NCBI RefSeq assembly: GCF_030408755.1
Contig: NZ_CP047209.1
Span: 930,001 to 994,000 of the forward strand
Source: Corynebacterium felinum
GTDB taxonomy: Bacteria > Actinomycetota > Actinomycetes > Mycobacteriales > Mycobacteriaceae
Direction: 5' to 3'
Length of the DNA: 64,000 bases
Shown: piece by piece, positions 17,873 to 27,082 of the stretch
How positions within the stretch are numbered: the stretch's first letter is position 1
How the letters are laid out: the number at the start of each line of letters is the position of its first letter
Program-made: the position numbers and the translations under genes
Notes under the pieces: model-generated
Seen by the model: only the letters and a program-made list of their open reading frames with translations
Database searches by the model: none
Told to the model about the DNA's origin: nothing

Positions 17873-17978
17873 AGTAGTTTCCGTGTAAATTCCTCACCCA
17901 ACGCACACGGTTTTTCATTCTTGGCAGCAGTAATGCTTTTCAAGATTCCGGTAGCAATTATGGGTGAGGGAAACTACT
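17873..17978. repeat. 18-bp inverted repeat with a 10-nt bulge
   Basis: The right arm TGGGTGAGGGAAACTACT (17961-17978) is the exact reverse complement of AGTAGTTTCC (17873-17882) joined to CTCACCCA (17893-17900). The ten bases between the two left-arm pieces would bulge out. The left arm overlaps the terminator at 17881-17910, and the right arm lies upstream of the Bax1-I gene. Confidence 0.75.
17881..17915 (+). terminator. Terminator after the ripA-like gene
   Basis: CCGTGT (17881-17886) pairs with ACACGG (17905-17910), followed by TTTTTC. The same bases are also part of a larger inverted repeat (17873-17978), so two foldings compete. Confidence 0.6.
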
Positions 17979-18022
17979 GCAAAATAACGTTAGGTTTTGG
18001 CGAAAGGACAGTGTTACTACCA

Positions 18023-18841
18023 ATGCGTAGCAGCAACCCGGTTCTCAACTCTCTTTCCAGCACCCGTTCGGCTACGAACTACTACGGTGATCTGCACCAA
18101 GGTATGCACAATCCGATGGGTGAGTACTCTCAGACGCCAGTAACCTCTGAGCGCCCTATGACCGTCGATGATGTTGTGACCAAAACCGGTATCACTCTCG
18201 CCATCATTGTTGGTTTCGCAGTGCTTAACTTCGGCATCGCCATTTATGTATCCCAGCCGCTGGCAATTCTTCTGACCATGGTTGGCGCAATCGGCGGTCT
18301 GATCACCGTTCTGGTTGCGACCTTCGGCAAGAAGTTCGCATCCGCACCAGTGACCATCGTCTACGCAGTGTTCGAGGGTCTGTTTGTTGGTGGTCTTTCC
18401 CTCCTGCTCTCCGGCTGGTCCGTGGGCAATGCAAACGCCGGTCAGATGATCGGTCAGGCTGTTTTGGCAACAGTCGGCGTGTTCTTGGGCATGCTGTACG
18501 CCTACAAGTCAGGTGCTGTGAAGGTCACCCCTCGTTTCACCAAGATCCTCACCGGCGCAATGATCGGCGTGTTAGTTCTGGTTCTGGGCAACCTCCTGAT
18601 GTCCATGCTGGGCTTCGGTAACCCACTGCGCGACGGCGGCACTCTCGCCATCATCTTCTCCCTCGTCTGCATCGGTCTGGCAGCAATGAGCTTCCTACAG
18701 GACTTCGATGTTGCTGAAAAGATGATCCGTCAGGGCGCTCCAGCTGCAAACGCTTGGGGTGTGGCGCTGGGCTTGGCAGTGACCCTCGTGTGGCTGTACA
18801 CCGAGATCCTGCGCCTGCTCAGCTACTTCCAAAACCGTTAA
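18023..18841 (+). CDS. Bax inhibitor-1/YccA-type membrane protein
   Basis: About 272 residues. A hydrophilic N-terminus of some 55 residues is followed by seven membrane segments, among them ITLAIIVGFAVLNFGIAIYV, LAIIFSLVCIGLAAMSFLQ and the final VALGLAVTLVWLYTEILRLL, matching the bacterial Bax1-I family (YbhL/YccA relatives). Its cellular role in corynebacteria is not established. The ATG at 18023 starts RSSNPVLNSLSSTRSATNYY; the frame is open further upstream, but that part covers the inverted repeat and is unlikely to be translated. Confidence 0.88.
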   Translation: MRSSNPVLNSLSSTRSATNYYGDLHQGMHNPMGEYSQTPVTSERPMTVDDVVTKTGITLAIIVGFAVLNFGIAIYVSQPLAILLTMVGAIGGLITVLVATFGKKFASAPVTIVYAVFEGLFVGGLSLLLSGWSVGNANAGQMIGQAVLATVGVFLGMLYAYKSGAVKVTPRFTKILTGAMIGVLVLVLGNLLMSMLGFGNPLRDGGTLAIIFSLVCIGLAAMSFLQDFDVAEKMIRQGAPAANAWGVALGLAVTLVWLYTEILRLLSYFQNR

Positions 18842-18863
18842 GTAGCTTAATCTAAGCCTTCAA

Positions 18864-18893
18864 CCCCCTTCAGTGATGAAGGGGTTTATTTTT
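18864..18893 (+). terminator. Terminator after Bax1-I gene
   Basis: AACCCCCTTCA and TGAAGGGGTT form a stem around GTGA, followed by TATTTTTC. A second stem with GCCCTCGT/ACGAGGGC at about 18927-18959 may serve the convergent lipoprotein gene. Confidence 0.75.
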
Positions 18894-18980
18894 CAGCGTG
18901 CGCTCCATGTGCACGGAGCATACGCATGCCCTCGTTTCCTGTGAAAGGAGACGAGGGCACGTGTGTATCTATGAAATGCG

Positions 18981-19481
18981 TTATGGGGTGTTTAATTGAT
19001 AGGCAAGAAGTGGAGAACCATCAATGGTGATGCGGCTAAAAATCCATCCGAAAGTAGTCTCACTCGGCTGAGAGAACACGATATCGACAGTCCGACCGTT
19101 CAACAGCCCCGTGCCTTCAGCGGAAGAATCAGACCACGACTTCCACGAAATCTGAGTCACCATTTGCGAGTCATCGGAACACGAAACATGGAAGAACTGT
19201 GGCTTGACCGAAGGAGGGTTCAAACAGTCAATCATGCCTGGCTTGCTCCGCGACGGAGTGGGGGAGCTGGCAGCGGCGTCGATAAGCGAGGAAATGTGGG
19301 CACGGCCCGCGTTATGCGTCCCTGTGCTCAACGCGAAAGGAAGCGCAGTAGCGTGCGTCGCAGTCTGCACCTTGTGCGCAGAATCCTGCTCACCCGGCGG
19401 GCTGCAGGCAACCAAAACTGAGGAAACGGCCACGCAAGCAGCGAGCAAGCGGGGCCGTTGAAAAGAGTTCGTGCTGGTCAA
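18981..19481 (-). CDS. Putative secreted lipoprotein, unknown function
   Basis: A 166-residue protein with a signal peptide (about residues 1-25) ending in a lipobox SVLVACS, so Cys26 would be lipidated and the protein held at the outer face of the cytoplasmic membrane. The mature part is Ser/Thr-rich with no recognised domain. It starts with TTG only 9 nt after greA, so it is probably cotranscribed with greA; a TAGTAT 6 nt before the TTG could also be its own -10. Confidence 0.75.
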   Translation of the reverse strand: MTSTNSFQRPRLLAACVAVSSVLVACSPPGEQDSAHKVQTATHATALPFALSTGTHNAGRAHISSLIDAAASSPTPSRSKPGMIDCLNPPSVKPQFFHVSCSDDSQMVTQISWKSWSDSSAEGTGLLNGRTVDIVFSQPSETTFGWIFSRITIDGSPLLAYQLNTP

Positions 19482-19490
19482 GGCGGGATA

Positions 19491-20012
19491 CTAGTCGTTG
19501 CGCAGGGTTGCGGCCTTCACGGAATCGTAAGGCTCTGCGGAGACAATAGTCACGGTAATAACATTGCCATTCGGTGCAGTGTACTCGCGTGTCTCACCCT
19601 CCTGAGCACCCAAAATCGCCGCACCCAAAGGGGACTGTTCGGAATAAGTCTCCAGATCCTTATTATCAGAAGCTGCAGCGCGGGTACCGATCAGGAAGGT
19701 TTCCTTATCGTCCTTATCCCCGTTGTAGTACACGTGAACCACGGAACCAACATTGGCAACGCCCTCCACAATCCCGGAACGCTCCGTGGTGGAATTCGCC
19801 AGAATTTCAGAAATCTGCTTGATGCGAGCTTCTTCCTGGTCCTGCATTTCGCGGGCAGCATCGTAGCCAGCGTTTTCCTTCAGGTCGCCCTCTTCGCGAC
19901 GCTCGTTAATCTCAGCCGCAACAACAGGGCGGTGAGCGATCAGTGCATTGAGCTCTTCTTCAAGCTTTGCCTTGGTCTCAGGAGTGATGTACTGCTTCTG
20001 GTTGTCTGCCAT
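19491..20012 (-). CDS. greA: Transcription elongation factor GreA
   Basis: A 173-residue cytosolic factor that stimulates RNA polymerase to cleave backtracked transcripts. The N-terminal coiled coil (YITPETKAKLEEELNALIAH) carries the acidic tip REEGDLKENAGYDAAREMQ. The C-terminal FKBP-like domain ends with SPLGAAILGAQEGETREYTA. AAAGGG lies 10 nt before the ATG. Its neighbourhood with DUF4307 and mca is the same as in mycobacteria. Confidence 0.97.
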   Translation of the reverse strand: MADNQKQYITPETKAKLEEELNALIAHRPVVAAEINERREEGDLKENAGYDAAREMQDQEEARIKQISEILANSTTERSGIVEGVANVGSVVHVYYNGDKDDKETFLIGTRAAASDNKDLETYSEQSPLGAAILGAQEGETREYTAPNGNVITVTIVSAEPYDSVKAATLRND

Positions 20013-20190
20013 GACTTACAAACCCTTTGCTTCTACTGTGAAAAATGGTAGCGGCCCCTGCAACCATGGGGCCGATGAAAAATACTGTTGCGAATTCTAC
20101 CACATCTACAGTTAAAGAAAACGTGGCAGTCATGCCGAGAAAAACACGCCACATTCCCCAGATGCGTGCAGCAAGTGAAGGAAAAGAAAA

Positions 20191-20643
20191 CTATTGGGAA
20201 GCTTTTGCTTCAGTGAGATAGAACGGGATGGTGTCACTGCAGCCATACGCTCCGCCAGAGACCGCAGGCTCCCTAGTGGGAACATCGATTTCCCAACGCG
20301 CAAGCTCAAGCCCGCCGGCGGGGATATACACTTCGCGACGACCCACCTCGGCCATCTCGTAATTCAACGCAGTAACAATACAATAGGCCGGCTTAGAAGT
20401 ATCCTTGCGGGAAATATCGGCGACAACCTTGATGGAACTATCGTCGATGCGCTTGGCCGAAGCAAAGGTAATATTCACCGGCTGCTGATCCGTCGTGCGC
20501 AAAAACTTAGCAAAAGCCACCGCGAAAGCAACCACCAACACCAAAACAAAAATGGCGACGAGCTTTCCCGACATGGTGGATTCTTGCCCCGACGGGGCAC
20601 CAGAATAGCGGGCACGAGACTGGGGATGAGGCCGAGTAGACAA
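20191..20643 (-). CDS. DUF4307-family membrane protein
   Basis: About 150 residues. A short basic N-terminus (STRPHPQSRARYSG) is followed by one membrane helix (GKLVAIFVLVLVVAFAVAFA) and an extracytoplasmic domain with two Cys (AYCIVTALN and AYGCSDTIPFY) typical of DUF4307. The TTG at 20643 is chosen because AAAGGAG lies 10 nt upstream; the frame extends further but without support. It is next to greA and divergent from mca, the order conserved in actinobacteria. Confidence 0.85.
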   Translation of the reverse strand: MSTRPHPQSRARYSGAPSGQESTMSGKLVAIFVLVLVVAFAVAFAKFLRTTDQQPVNITFASAKRIDDSSIKVVADISRKDTSKPAYCIVTALNYEMAEVGRREVYIPAGGLELARWEIDVPTREPAVSGGAYGCSDTIPFYLTEAKASQ

Positions 20644-20924
20644 CGCGAGGTGTCTCCTTTGGTAAGAACGGAATGAAGCGATATGCCGAAGGCGAGATTC
20701 GAAAATGCTCAACTGATGATCATTTTCGGACAGGGCACGGGGCATAGCGCTGCTGGGTGAGGTGCGGAAACCTGAATGAAAGTTACGCACAGCTAATTCC
20801 TATACTAGTCTGAATACGACTTAGTCGAAATTTCGTTGATGCGTCCCTAAAATTTGTGTTGCGGGGGTTTTGCGTAGGGCATAGCGTCAATGTGAATTTT
20901 CCAAGAGAGTGAGGAATAAAAACG

Positions 20925-21779
20925 ATGCGACTTCTCGCGATTCACGCGCATCCAGATGATGAATCGAGCAAAGGCGCCGGAACCATGGCCCGCTACGTTG
21001 CTGAAGGCCACGACGTTATGGTTCTCACATGCACCGGTGGTGAACGCGGCGATATCCTCAACCCCGCGATGAATAAACCTGGTGTACTAGAAAACATCTC
21101 TGCGGTGCGCAAGGAAGAAATGGCCACCGCAGTCGCTGCACTGGGGGTGAGCCACAAATGGCTCAGCTATGAAGATTCCGGCTTGCCTCAAGGCAATCCG
21201 CTGCCACCCCTTCCGGCAGGCTGTTTCGCGCTTGCCGATACTGAAGAAGTAGTGGCCAAAGTAGTAGCAACCATCCGTGAATTTCGTCCCGACGTGATCA
21301 TCACCTACGACGAAAACGGCGGCTACCCACATCCCGACCACCTCAAGGTGCACGAAGTGTCCATGCTTGCGTGGGAACGCGCCGGACAAGCCGATTATCG
21401 CCCCGATCTGGGTGAAGCATTTGAACCGAAGAAGTTGTACTACACGCACGGCTTTATCCGCCAACGGCTTCAAATGTTCCATGATTTAGCCATTGCTGAC
21501 GGTAAGCCCAGCCCTTACTCTGAGATATTGGAACGCTGGCAAGCACACAAGGGTGACATCATGCTGCGAGTGACCACCCAAGTGGAATGCTCTGAGTATT
21601 TTGAACAGCGTGATGAAGCGCTGCGTGCCCATGCCACCCAAATCGACCCGGCCGGAACGTTTTTCGGAACCCCCATTGAGGTGCAGAAAAAGTACTGGCC
21701 CACGGAGGAATTTGAACTAGCACGCACACGCGTGTCCACCACGTTCCCTGAAGATTGCCTGTTCGCCGGTTTGAGCTAA
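20925..21779 (+). CDS. mca: Mycothiol S-conjugate amidase
   Basis: A 284-residue zinc amidase of the LmbE/PIG-L family. It cleaves mycothiol S-conjugates to a mercapturic acid and GlcN-Ins, detoxifying electrophiles. The zinc-binding AIHAHPDDESSKG is at the N-terminus and YPHPDHLKVHE supplies the further His. LTCTGGERGDILNP is conserved with MshB/Mca. At this length, and beside greA/DUF4307, it is Mca rather than MshB. GAGTGAGGA precedes the ATG. Confidence 0.94.
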   Translation: MRLLAIHAHPDDESSKGAGTMARYVAEGHDVMVLTCTGGERGDILNPAMNKPGVLENISAVRKEEMATAVAALGVSHKWLSYEDSGLPQGNPLPPLPAGCFALADTEEVVAKVVATIREFRPDVIITYDENGGYPHPDHLKVHEVSMLAWERAGQADYRPDLGEAFEPKKLYYTHGFIRQRLQMFHDLAIADGKPSPYSEILERWQAHKGDIMLRVTTQVECSEYFEQRDEALRAHATQIDPAGTFFGTPIEVQKKYWPTEEFELARTRVSTTFPEDCLFAGLS

Positions 21780-22047
21780 CCTTTCGCCATCGGCAGAGTT
21801 GAATGCTTCAAGGCTGTAGTGTCGTTGAGCACTCGGTGCTGCTGTGTTGTGGCGTGTGAATGGATTATCTCTGGTGTGTGCACGCAGTAGAGATATAATC
21901 AAGGTTTTAAGAGTGTGATTACTGCCTTCTCTAGCCACGGCAGTCTGCTGCAGCTTGCCTGATCTGGGCGCAAATCCAGGTCAGACTGGGGTAGCGGGTT
22001 GTGGCTGGGTGGTGGCTTCCGTTGTCGAAAGTGAAAGAAGAATTCCG

Positions 22048-22323
22048 TTGGATATCAACACCGTCGTTTTCATGGCACAGCAGGGCGCGGGCCCTGTCGG
22101 TAGTGAGTTCGGTAAAGCTTCACCCATTGGTTGGTTCGTTTTGATCGCACTTGTCGTCGCAGTGCTTTTTATTGGTTGGGCTTTCCACCGCCGCTATTCG
22201 CGTATGAACCGCCGTCGCCTCTTCGCTGAAGCGCACGGCCTGGATCTTTTCGATGCAGAGACGTTGGATAAGGCTATGGCTGAAGCTGGCGTTTTGGATC
22301 GCCGGAAGAAGCACTGGTTCTAA
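22048..22323 (+). CDS. Small single-pass membrane protein
   Basis: About 91 residues with one membrane helix (IGWFVLIALVVAVLFIGWAF) followed by a basic stretch (HRRYSRMNRRRLFAEA) and a soluble tail ending RKKHWF. I do not know its function. It lies between mca and the prenyl synthase, whose GTG begins 1 nt after its stop, implying coupling. The TTG at 22048 has GAAAGAAG upstream; ATG 22072 is an alternative. Confidence 0.7.
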   Translation: MDINTVVFMAQQGAGPVGSEFGKASPIGWFVLIALVVAVLFIGWAFHRRYSRMNRRRLFAEAHGLDLFDAETLDKAMAEAGVLDRRKKHWF

Positions 22324-22324
22324 C

Positions 22325-23101
22325 GTGATCAAATTTTCACTCCCGCAATTGCTGTACCCCGCATACGAGCGGCGTCTTCTCCGTGAAATTTCCGGGGTGA
22401 AACAGCCCAGCCATGTGGCAATTATGTGCGACGGCAATCGACGCTGGGCTCGCGAAGCTGGCTTCATTGATGTCAGCCACGGGCATAGGGTGGGTGCGAA
22501 AAAAATCGGTGAGATGGTTTCGTGGTGTAAAGACACCGACATCGAACTGGTCACCATCTACCTGTTGTCCACCGAAAACTTGAGCCGCGAGCACGAGGAA
22601 TTACAGCTGCTTCTCGATATCATCGGGGATGTGGTGGATGAGCTTTCCGACCCCATGCGTGATTGTCGTGTGCGTCTTGTCGGACACCTCGATCTTTTGC
22701 CGGAGCATGTGTCGGCTCGTCTTCAAACAGCCGCGGAGAAAACCTCCGGACACACCGGCGTGATCGTGAATGTGGCAGTCGGTTATGGTGGCCGACAAGA
22801 AATCGTGGATGCAGTCCGCGAAGTGATTAATGCGGAAGCTGCTCAAGGCACCAAGCCTGAGGATATGGCTGCGAAAATCACCCCAGAATCCATCTCTTCC
22901 CACCTGTATACCTCCGGCCAACCAGATCCTGATTTGGTGATTCGCACCTCAGGTGAGCAACGTTTGTCGGGGTTCATGCTCTGGCAGGCAGCTTATTCGG
23001 AAATTTGGTTCACCGATACTTATTGGCCGGCATTCAGGCGTCTCGATTTCCTGCGTGCGCTGCGAGATTACTCTAAACGGTCACGCCGTTTTGGAAAGTA
23101 A
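22325..23101 (+). CDS. uppS: Short-chain (Z)-prenyl diphosphate synthase (UppS family)
   Basis: A 258-residue cis-prenyltransferase. The substrate-binding loop AIMCDGNRRWAREAGF holds the catalytic Asp (CDGN replaces the usual MDGN). Further conserved pieces are ELVTIYLLSTENLSR and DLVIRTSGEQRLSGFMLWQ. By position after mca it corresponds to the mycobacterial (Z,E)-farnesyl diphosphate synthase, which primes decaprenyl phosphate synthesis for cell-wall arabinogalactan. Start GTG 22325 directly follows the previous stop. Confidence 0.9.
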   Translation: MIKFSLPQLLYPAYERRLLREISGVKQPSHVAIMCDGNRRWAREAGFIDVSHGHRVGAKKIGEMVSWCKDTDIELVTIYLLSTENLSREHEELQLLLDIIGDVVDELSDPMRDCRVRLVGHLDLLPEHVSARLQTAAEKTSGHTGVIVNVAVGYGGRQEIVDAVREVINAEAAQGTKPEDMAAKITPESISSHLYTSGQPDPDLVIRTSGEQRLSGFMLWQAAYSEIWFTDTYWPAFRRLDFLRALRDYSKRSRRFGK

Positions 23102-23164
23102 AAGCACACAATCCTTGGGGTGATCCCACCTTGGAGAGCGCTGCACAGAAGAGAAAGGATCATC

Positions 23165-23599
23165 GTGGACGATACTTGCGTTGACTTTTCCCAGCTTCCA
23201 CGAGGGGAGTATGCCTTTCCTGGCCCGTTGCGTGATCGCCTAGTCGCAGCCATTGTGGCAGGGGAGAAAACCACCACAAGTTCGCTTGTTGTTGAGTATG
23301 AACAGCTCCAGCATTCCCTTCCAGCCGTGGGCGATCGGGAAGTGGTGGTGGATTCAGCAGGACAACCTGTTTGCATTACTGAGGTTGTGGGAGTGCGTAT
23401 TTGCCCGTGTGCTCAGGTGAGTCTCTCCCATGTGATTGGGGAGGGTGAGGGTTTTGCAACAGTGGAGCAATGGCGCGATGCGCATCGAGAGTTCTGGGAG
23501 TCGACAGACTTTCGCACGGCCCTTGGTTGTGATGATTTCCGCCTTGAGGCGGGCACTGATGTGGTCTGCGTGGAGTTTCAGGTGATCCAGCACCTGTAG
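23165..23599 (+). CDS. ASCH-domain protein
   Basis: About 144 residues. The pattern LRDRLVAAIVAGEKTTTSSL (the conserved Lys-Thr-Thr after GE), then VCITEVVGVRI and a C-terminal DVVCVEFQVI strand, fits the ASCH (PUA-like, RNA-binding) domain of the YqfB/EVE-related type. Some relatives hydrolyse N4-acetylcytidine; whether this one does is unknown. GTG 23165 follows GAAAGGATCATC. It is the last gene of the mca-uppS run and converges on coaA. Confidence 0.75.
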   Translation: MDDTCVDFSQLPRGEYAFPGPLRDRLVAAIVAGEKTTTSSLVVEYEQLQHSLPAVGDREVVVDSAGQPVCITEVVGVRICPCAQVSLSHVIGEGEGFATVEQWRDAHREFWESTDFRTALGCDDFRLEAGTDVVCVEFQVIQHL

Positions 23600-23644
23600 G
23601 GCAACGCGTGCTGGCGACGTCGATAAGCGCAGGAGTGTCGGGTG

Positions 23645-24571
23645 TTAGATTTTGCGCATGCGCACCCGTTTGACGCTGTGATCTGCGCCCTTTGCCAGCA
23701 CCAAGGATGCGCGGACGCGCGTGGGAACAATATTTTCCACCAGATTGGGCAGGTTGATTGTTTGCCAAATATCGCGGGCTTCTTGGATCGCGGCTTGGTC
23801 AGGCAGTTCCGCATAGTGTGAGAAGTGCGCATCGGGGGCACGAAAGGCTGTCGAACGCAGCTGCAAGAATCGTTCGATGTACCAGCGCTCAATGTCTTCG
23901 GTGCGTGCGTCGACATACACTGAGAAATCGAATAGATCACTAATCACCAGCGTCGGCCCAGTTTGGAGCACGTTGAGTCCTTCGACGATGAGAATGTCGG
24001 GGCGGTTGACAGTGATGTACTCACCTGGAACTCGGTCGTAAAGGGTATGGGAGTAGACGGGGGCTTGCACATTGGGTTTGCCGGATTTTACATCTGTAAC
24101 AAAGCGCAGTAAGGCGCGCTGATCGTAGGACTCGGGGTAGCCTTTGCGCCGCATGATTCCGCGCCGATTCAGCTCAGCGGCGGGGTAGAGGAAACCGTCG
24201 GTGGTGACCAAATCGACGTGGGGGTGGCTCGGCCAGCGCTGCAGCAGTACCTGTAGTAGGCGGGCGGTGGTAGATTTGCCCACAGCAACTGATCCAGCAA
24301 TGCCGATGACGAAAGGCACATGTTGACTGCGTTCGCCGAGGAAGGTTTCGGTGGCCGCGGTGAGCTCTTGGCGTGCCTGAACTTGCAGGTGAATCAGACG
24401 CGACAGGGGGAGGTAGACTTCGGCAACTTCGTTGAGGTCAACGTTTTCGCCTAAACCCCTCAGCTGTTCGACTTCTTCTTCTGCCAGTACTTGGGGAAAA
24501 GACTTACGCAGCTCGCGCCAGGAGCTGCGGTCGAAATCCAAGTAGGGGCTGGAGTCGTGGGGTTTAGCCAT
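23645..24571 (-). CDS. coaA: Type I pantothenate kinase
   Basis: A 308-residue enzyme phosphorylating pantothenate, the first and controlling step of coenzyme A synthesis. The P-loop is [30 protein letters not shown] carries the catalytic Asp; further conserved are [10 protein letters not shown] and [12 protein letters not shown]. Full family length. CAGAAT lies 8 nt before the ATG, suggesting a leaderless transcript. Confidence 0.96.
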   Translation of the reverse strand: MAKPHDSSPYLDFDRSSWRELRKSFPQVLAEEEVEQLRGLGENVDLNEVAEVYLPLSRLIHLQVQARQELTAATETFLGERSQHVPFVIGIAGSVAVGKSTTARLLQVLLQRWPSHPHVDLVTTDGFLYPAAELNRRGIMRRKGYPESYDQRALLRFVTDVKSGKPNVQAPVYSHTLYDRVPGEYITVNRPDILIVEGLNVLQTGPTLVISDLFDFSVYVDARTEDIERWYIERFLQLRSTAFRAPDAHFSHYAELPDQAAIQEARDIWQTINLPNLVENIVPTRVRASLVLAKGADHSVKRVRMRKI

Positions 24572-25038
24572 AGGATATCATTCTGCCAACTGCGTACAAG
24601 TGCAGCAAATCTCTACACCACTTCTAGCTGTGTGTATCAATGCGAATACTAAGCCCATAAATTACGGAGATAGTCGAACAGCGAATACATAGACGTGACA
24701 ATAGTGGATGCTGAAGTTCATAGAGGAATTGTGAAGCATGCAGCAAACAGGTGCAATTAGTTAGGATAAATATCCCCAGTAAATTAAGGAAAAACGGGGT
24801 ATCAGGTGTACTGAAGGCGATAGGTCCTTCGCATTGGGATAAAGCGAAAAGTCCTACCGCTGTGATTGAAAAATAACTATGATAGACCCAAACTAAAGAT
24901 TGATCCTATTCCCCCTTCCTTCAGTGCCACTATTTGCTGTAAGTGCTACTGGGAAAAGCTTGTGTCCTGAGGGGGAAGTAGGCGCTCAATCGTCTTGCAT
25001 GCCAATACGAGAATGACACAATCGCATAAGGAAGAAAC
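24572..25038. other. 467-bp region between coaA and the ABC exporter genes
   Basis: Nothing gene-like is seen. It is visibly more A/T-rich than the flanking housekeeping genes, like the ABC genes that follow. Promoters for both directions must be here; AAGGAAG at 25029-25035 is the site for the ATPase gene. Confidence 0.4.
24580..24585 (-). promoter_or_regulatory. -10-like CAGAAT, probable leaderless coaA promoter
   Basis: Read on the minus strand, CAGAAT is followed by exactly 8 nt and the coaA ATG. No Shine-Dalgarno is visible. Confidence 0.4.
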
Positions 25039-25935
25039 ATGGAAGCGCTTGCTATTCATACCGAAAATCTCAGTAAAGTAATCAAGGGTAAAAAAATTAT
25101 TGATGATCTTAATCTGCGGGTACCCCGAGGGTCTATTTACGGATTTCTTGGACCGAATGGGTCAGGCAAAACGACGTCAATGAAAATGCTCTTAGGCTTG
25201 AGTGCTCCAACTGCAGGGAACATTAAAATCAATGGCCAAGCCTTAAATCCAGCAACGCGTGCGAAGTTCATCGGAACGATCGGCGGATTAATTGAAGAAC
25301 CCCCAGGCTACAGTCAGCTCACAGGGGTGGAAAATCTACAAGTCGTACAGCGACTGCTGAAACTTCCGGCTGACAATGTGTATTGGGCTTTGGACAAAGT
25401 TGGACTTATTCCAAACAAAGATAAAAAAGTTGGGCATTATTCTTTGGGTATGAAACAGCGTCTGGGTATCGCGTTGGCAATAGTTAGTAAGCCAAAACTT
25501 CTAGTACTGGATGAACCAATTAATGGTCTTGATCCGGCGGGCATTGACGAGATTAGGCAGCTGTTTCAGGAATTAGCGCACAGTGGTACGACGATCATGG
25601 TTTCTTCACATATCTTGGCAGAGGTTGAAAAAATAGCGAGCCATTTTGGTGTGCTCAAACAGGGGAAACTTGTATTTCAGGGTGAACGGGGCGCGCTTAT
25701 TGATTCTTATGCTAATTCACTATTTGTCCGCACGCCCGATGCTGAAAGTGTGGCGGAGATTTTTGTCGATTCAAAAATTGTCAGGGGTGGGGCGGTCATT
25801 CCATCGGTGATGAACGCGGATATCAACGATGTTTGTCAGCGACTAATTAACGCTGGTGTCGCAATTCACGAAATTTCCCGACAACAAGAAAGCCTTGAAG
25901 ATGTCTTCATGGCTATCACGGCAAAGGCACTATGA
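25039..25935 (+). CDS. ABC transporter ATPase, bacitracin/lantibiotic export type
   Basis: A 298-residue ATPase. Walker A is FLGPNGSGKTTSMKMLLG, the signature motif is HYSLGMKQRLGIALA, Walker B is LLVLDEPINGLDPAGIDEI, and the switch His is in VSSHIL. The C-terminal tail (about residues 220-298) is typical of BcrA-type exporters and antimicrobial-peptide immunity transporters. It overlaps the first permease gene by 4 nt (ATGA). Substrate unknown. Confidence 0.9.
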   Translation: MEALAIHTENLSKVIKGKKIIDDLNLRVPRGSIYGFLGPNGSGKTTSMKMLLGLSAPTAGNIKINGQALNPATRAKFIGTIGGLIEEPPGYSQLTGVENLQVVQRLLKLPADNVYWALDKVGLIPNKDKKVGHYSLGMKQRLGIALAIVSKPKLLVLDEPINGLDPAGIDEIRQLFQELAHSGTTIMVSSHILAEVEKIASHFGVLKQGKLVFQGERGALIDSYANSLFVRTPDAESVAEIFVDSKIVRGGAVIPSVMNADINDVCQRLINAGVAIHEISRQQESLEDVFMAITAKAL

Positions 25936-26678
25936 TGATTGATTTGTTAGTCACTGAGGTGGTGAAGACTAAAAAGCTGCGACTGTATATCCTGTCGCTA
26001 TCCATTGCGCTGGTCATTGCAATTCTTTCTACTTTTTCACTACTCAGCGGTTCGATTCCCATAGATAATCTCTCTACTCCATTTGCATGGCATTCGGTTT
26101 TGTTGTCGATAACATTCTTCGGCGCACTCGTCTGGCCAGTGTTTACAGCCGTAGTTGCAAGCAAGCAGGTGGAGAACGAATTTGACCACAAAGGTTGGTT
26201 TTTACTGGCGATGTCGGGAATTAGTCCACTCCGGGCTGTTAATGCAAAAGTTATTGTTGCGATCGGTTACTTAGTCCTCGCTGCGACTACTCAACTGGTG
26301 TGCGCCATTGTGATTGGCAAAATTTGTGGTATTACCGCGCCAATTGGTAGTGAATGGTGGCTCTATTATTCCGCAATTCTGATTGTGGGCATCGTTTTCT
26401 ACCTGTTTTCCTGCGTGGTGGCAATAGCAAGTAAAAATCAGGTGTTTACGATTGTTTTTGGCATGATTAATTCCTTCCTTGCGGCAGCGTTCATGCTTGT
26501 TTCCTTGCCACTGAGTTATCTGTTTCCTTGGGCATATTTTGCCTATACTTCCCCCGTCCGCATGGTCGATGGAAGTGTTGTGCTTGTGCAAACGAATTGG
26601 ATGCACGTATTTTTCTTCGTGCTGTTTTCCTTCTTTATTGCCTATATTCTTATCCTGAAGTTTGTTAAAGAAGTGTGA
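25932..26678 (+). CDS. ABC-2 type permease, first subunit
   Basis: A 248-residue membrane protein with about six hydrophobic segments, for example LSIALVIAILSTFSLLSG, YSAILIVGIVFYLFSCVVAI and VFFFVLFSFFIAYILIL. It matches the permeases paired with BcrA-type ATPases. It is coupled to the ATPase gene by a 4-nt overlap and followed after 10 nt by a second permease gene of equal original length, so the exporter was probably an ATPase dimer with two different permeases. Confidence 0.85.
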   Translation: MMIDLLVTEVVKTKKLRLYILSLSIALVIAILSTFSLLSGSIPIDNLSTPFAWHSVLLSITFFGALVWPVFTAVVASKQVENEFDHKGWFLLAMSGISPLRAVNAKVIVAIGYLVLAATTQLVCAIVIGKICGITAPIGSEWWLYYSAILIVGIVFYLFSCVVAIASKNQVFTIVFGMINSFLAAAFMLVSLPLSYLFPWAYFAYTSPVRMVDGSVVLVQTNWMHVFFFVLFSFFIAYILILKFVKEV

Positions 26679-27082
26679 GGAAATTTCAGTGCTTATAGAA
26701 TTGTTCAAAATCAAGAGATCGCCCGTTTGGCTGGTTTGCCTCATTGTGCCAATACTGACTGTTGCCATTGGTGTGATCAACTATGGGAATAATCTCGACC
26801 AATTTGAGAATGGCTGGCAGTCCTTTACTGCGCAGACGGGGTTGTTTTACACGTTGCTCTTCTTTTCACTTTCCGTTGGTGTTTTTAGCGCAACTATCTG
26901 GAATGATGACAAGCGACCTTGCCATTGGAATGCGCTCATACTCTCAAACGAGAGTGTGGTGCTGCTCTTGGTGCGTAAGTTGATTGCTACGGTAGTTCTT
27001 GCAGCGGTGATGCATATTATTTATTGCAGTCTCACTGTTCTGGCTGGCGTAGTGCTTTCAATTAATGGGGTTGATCCACTAG

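Noticed and set aside
17986..18008. TTAGGTTTTGG half-site before the Bax1-I gene as an iron box
   Set aside because: Only one half resembles the consensus; the second arm is absent.
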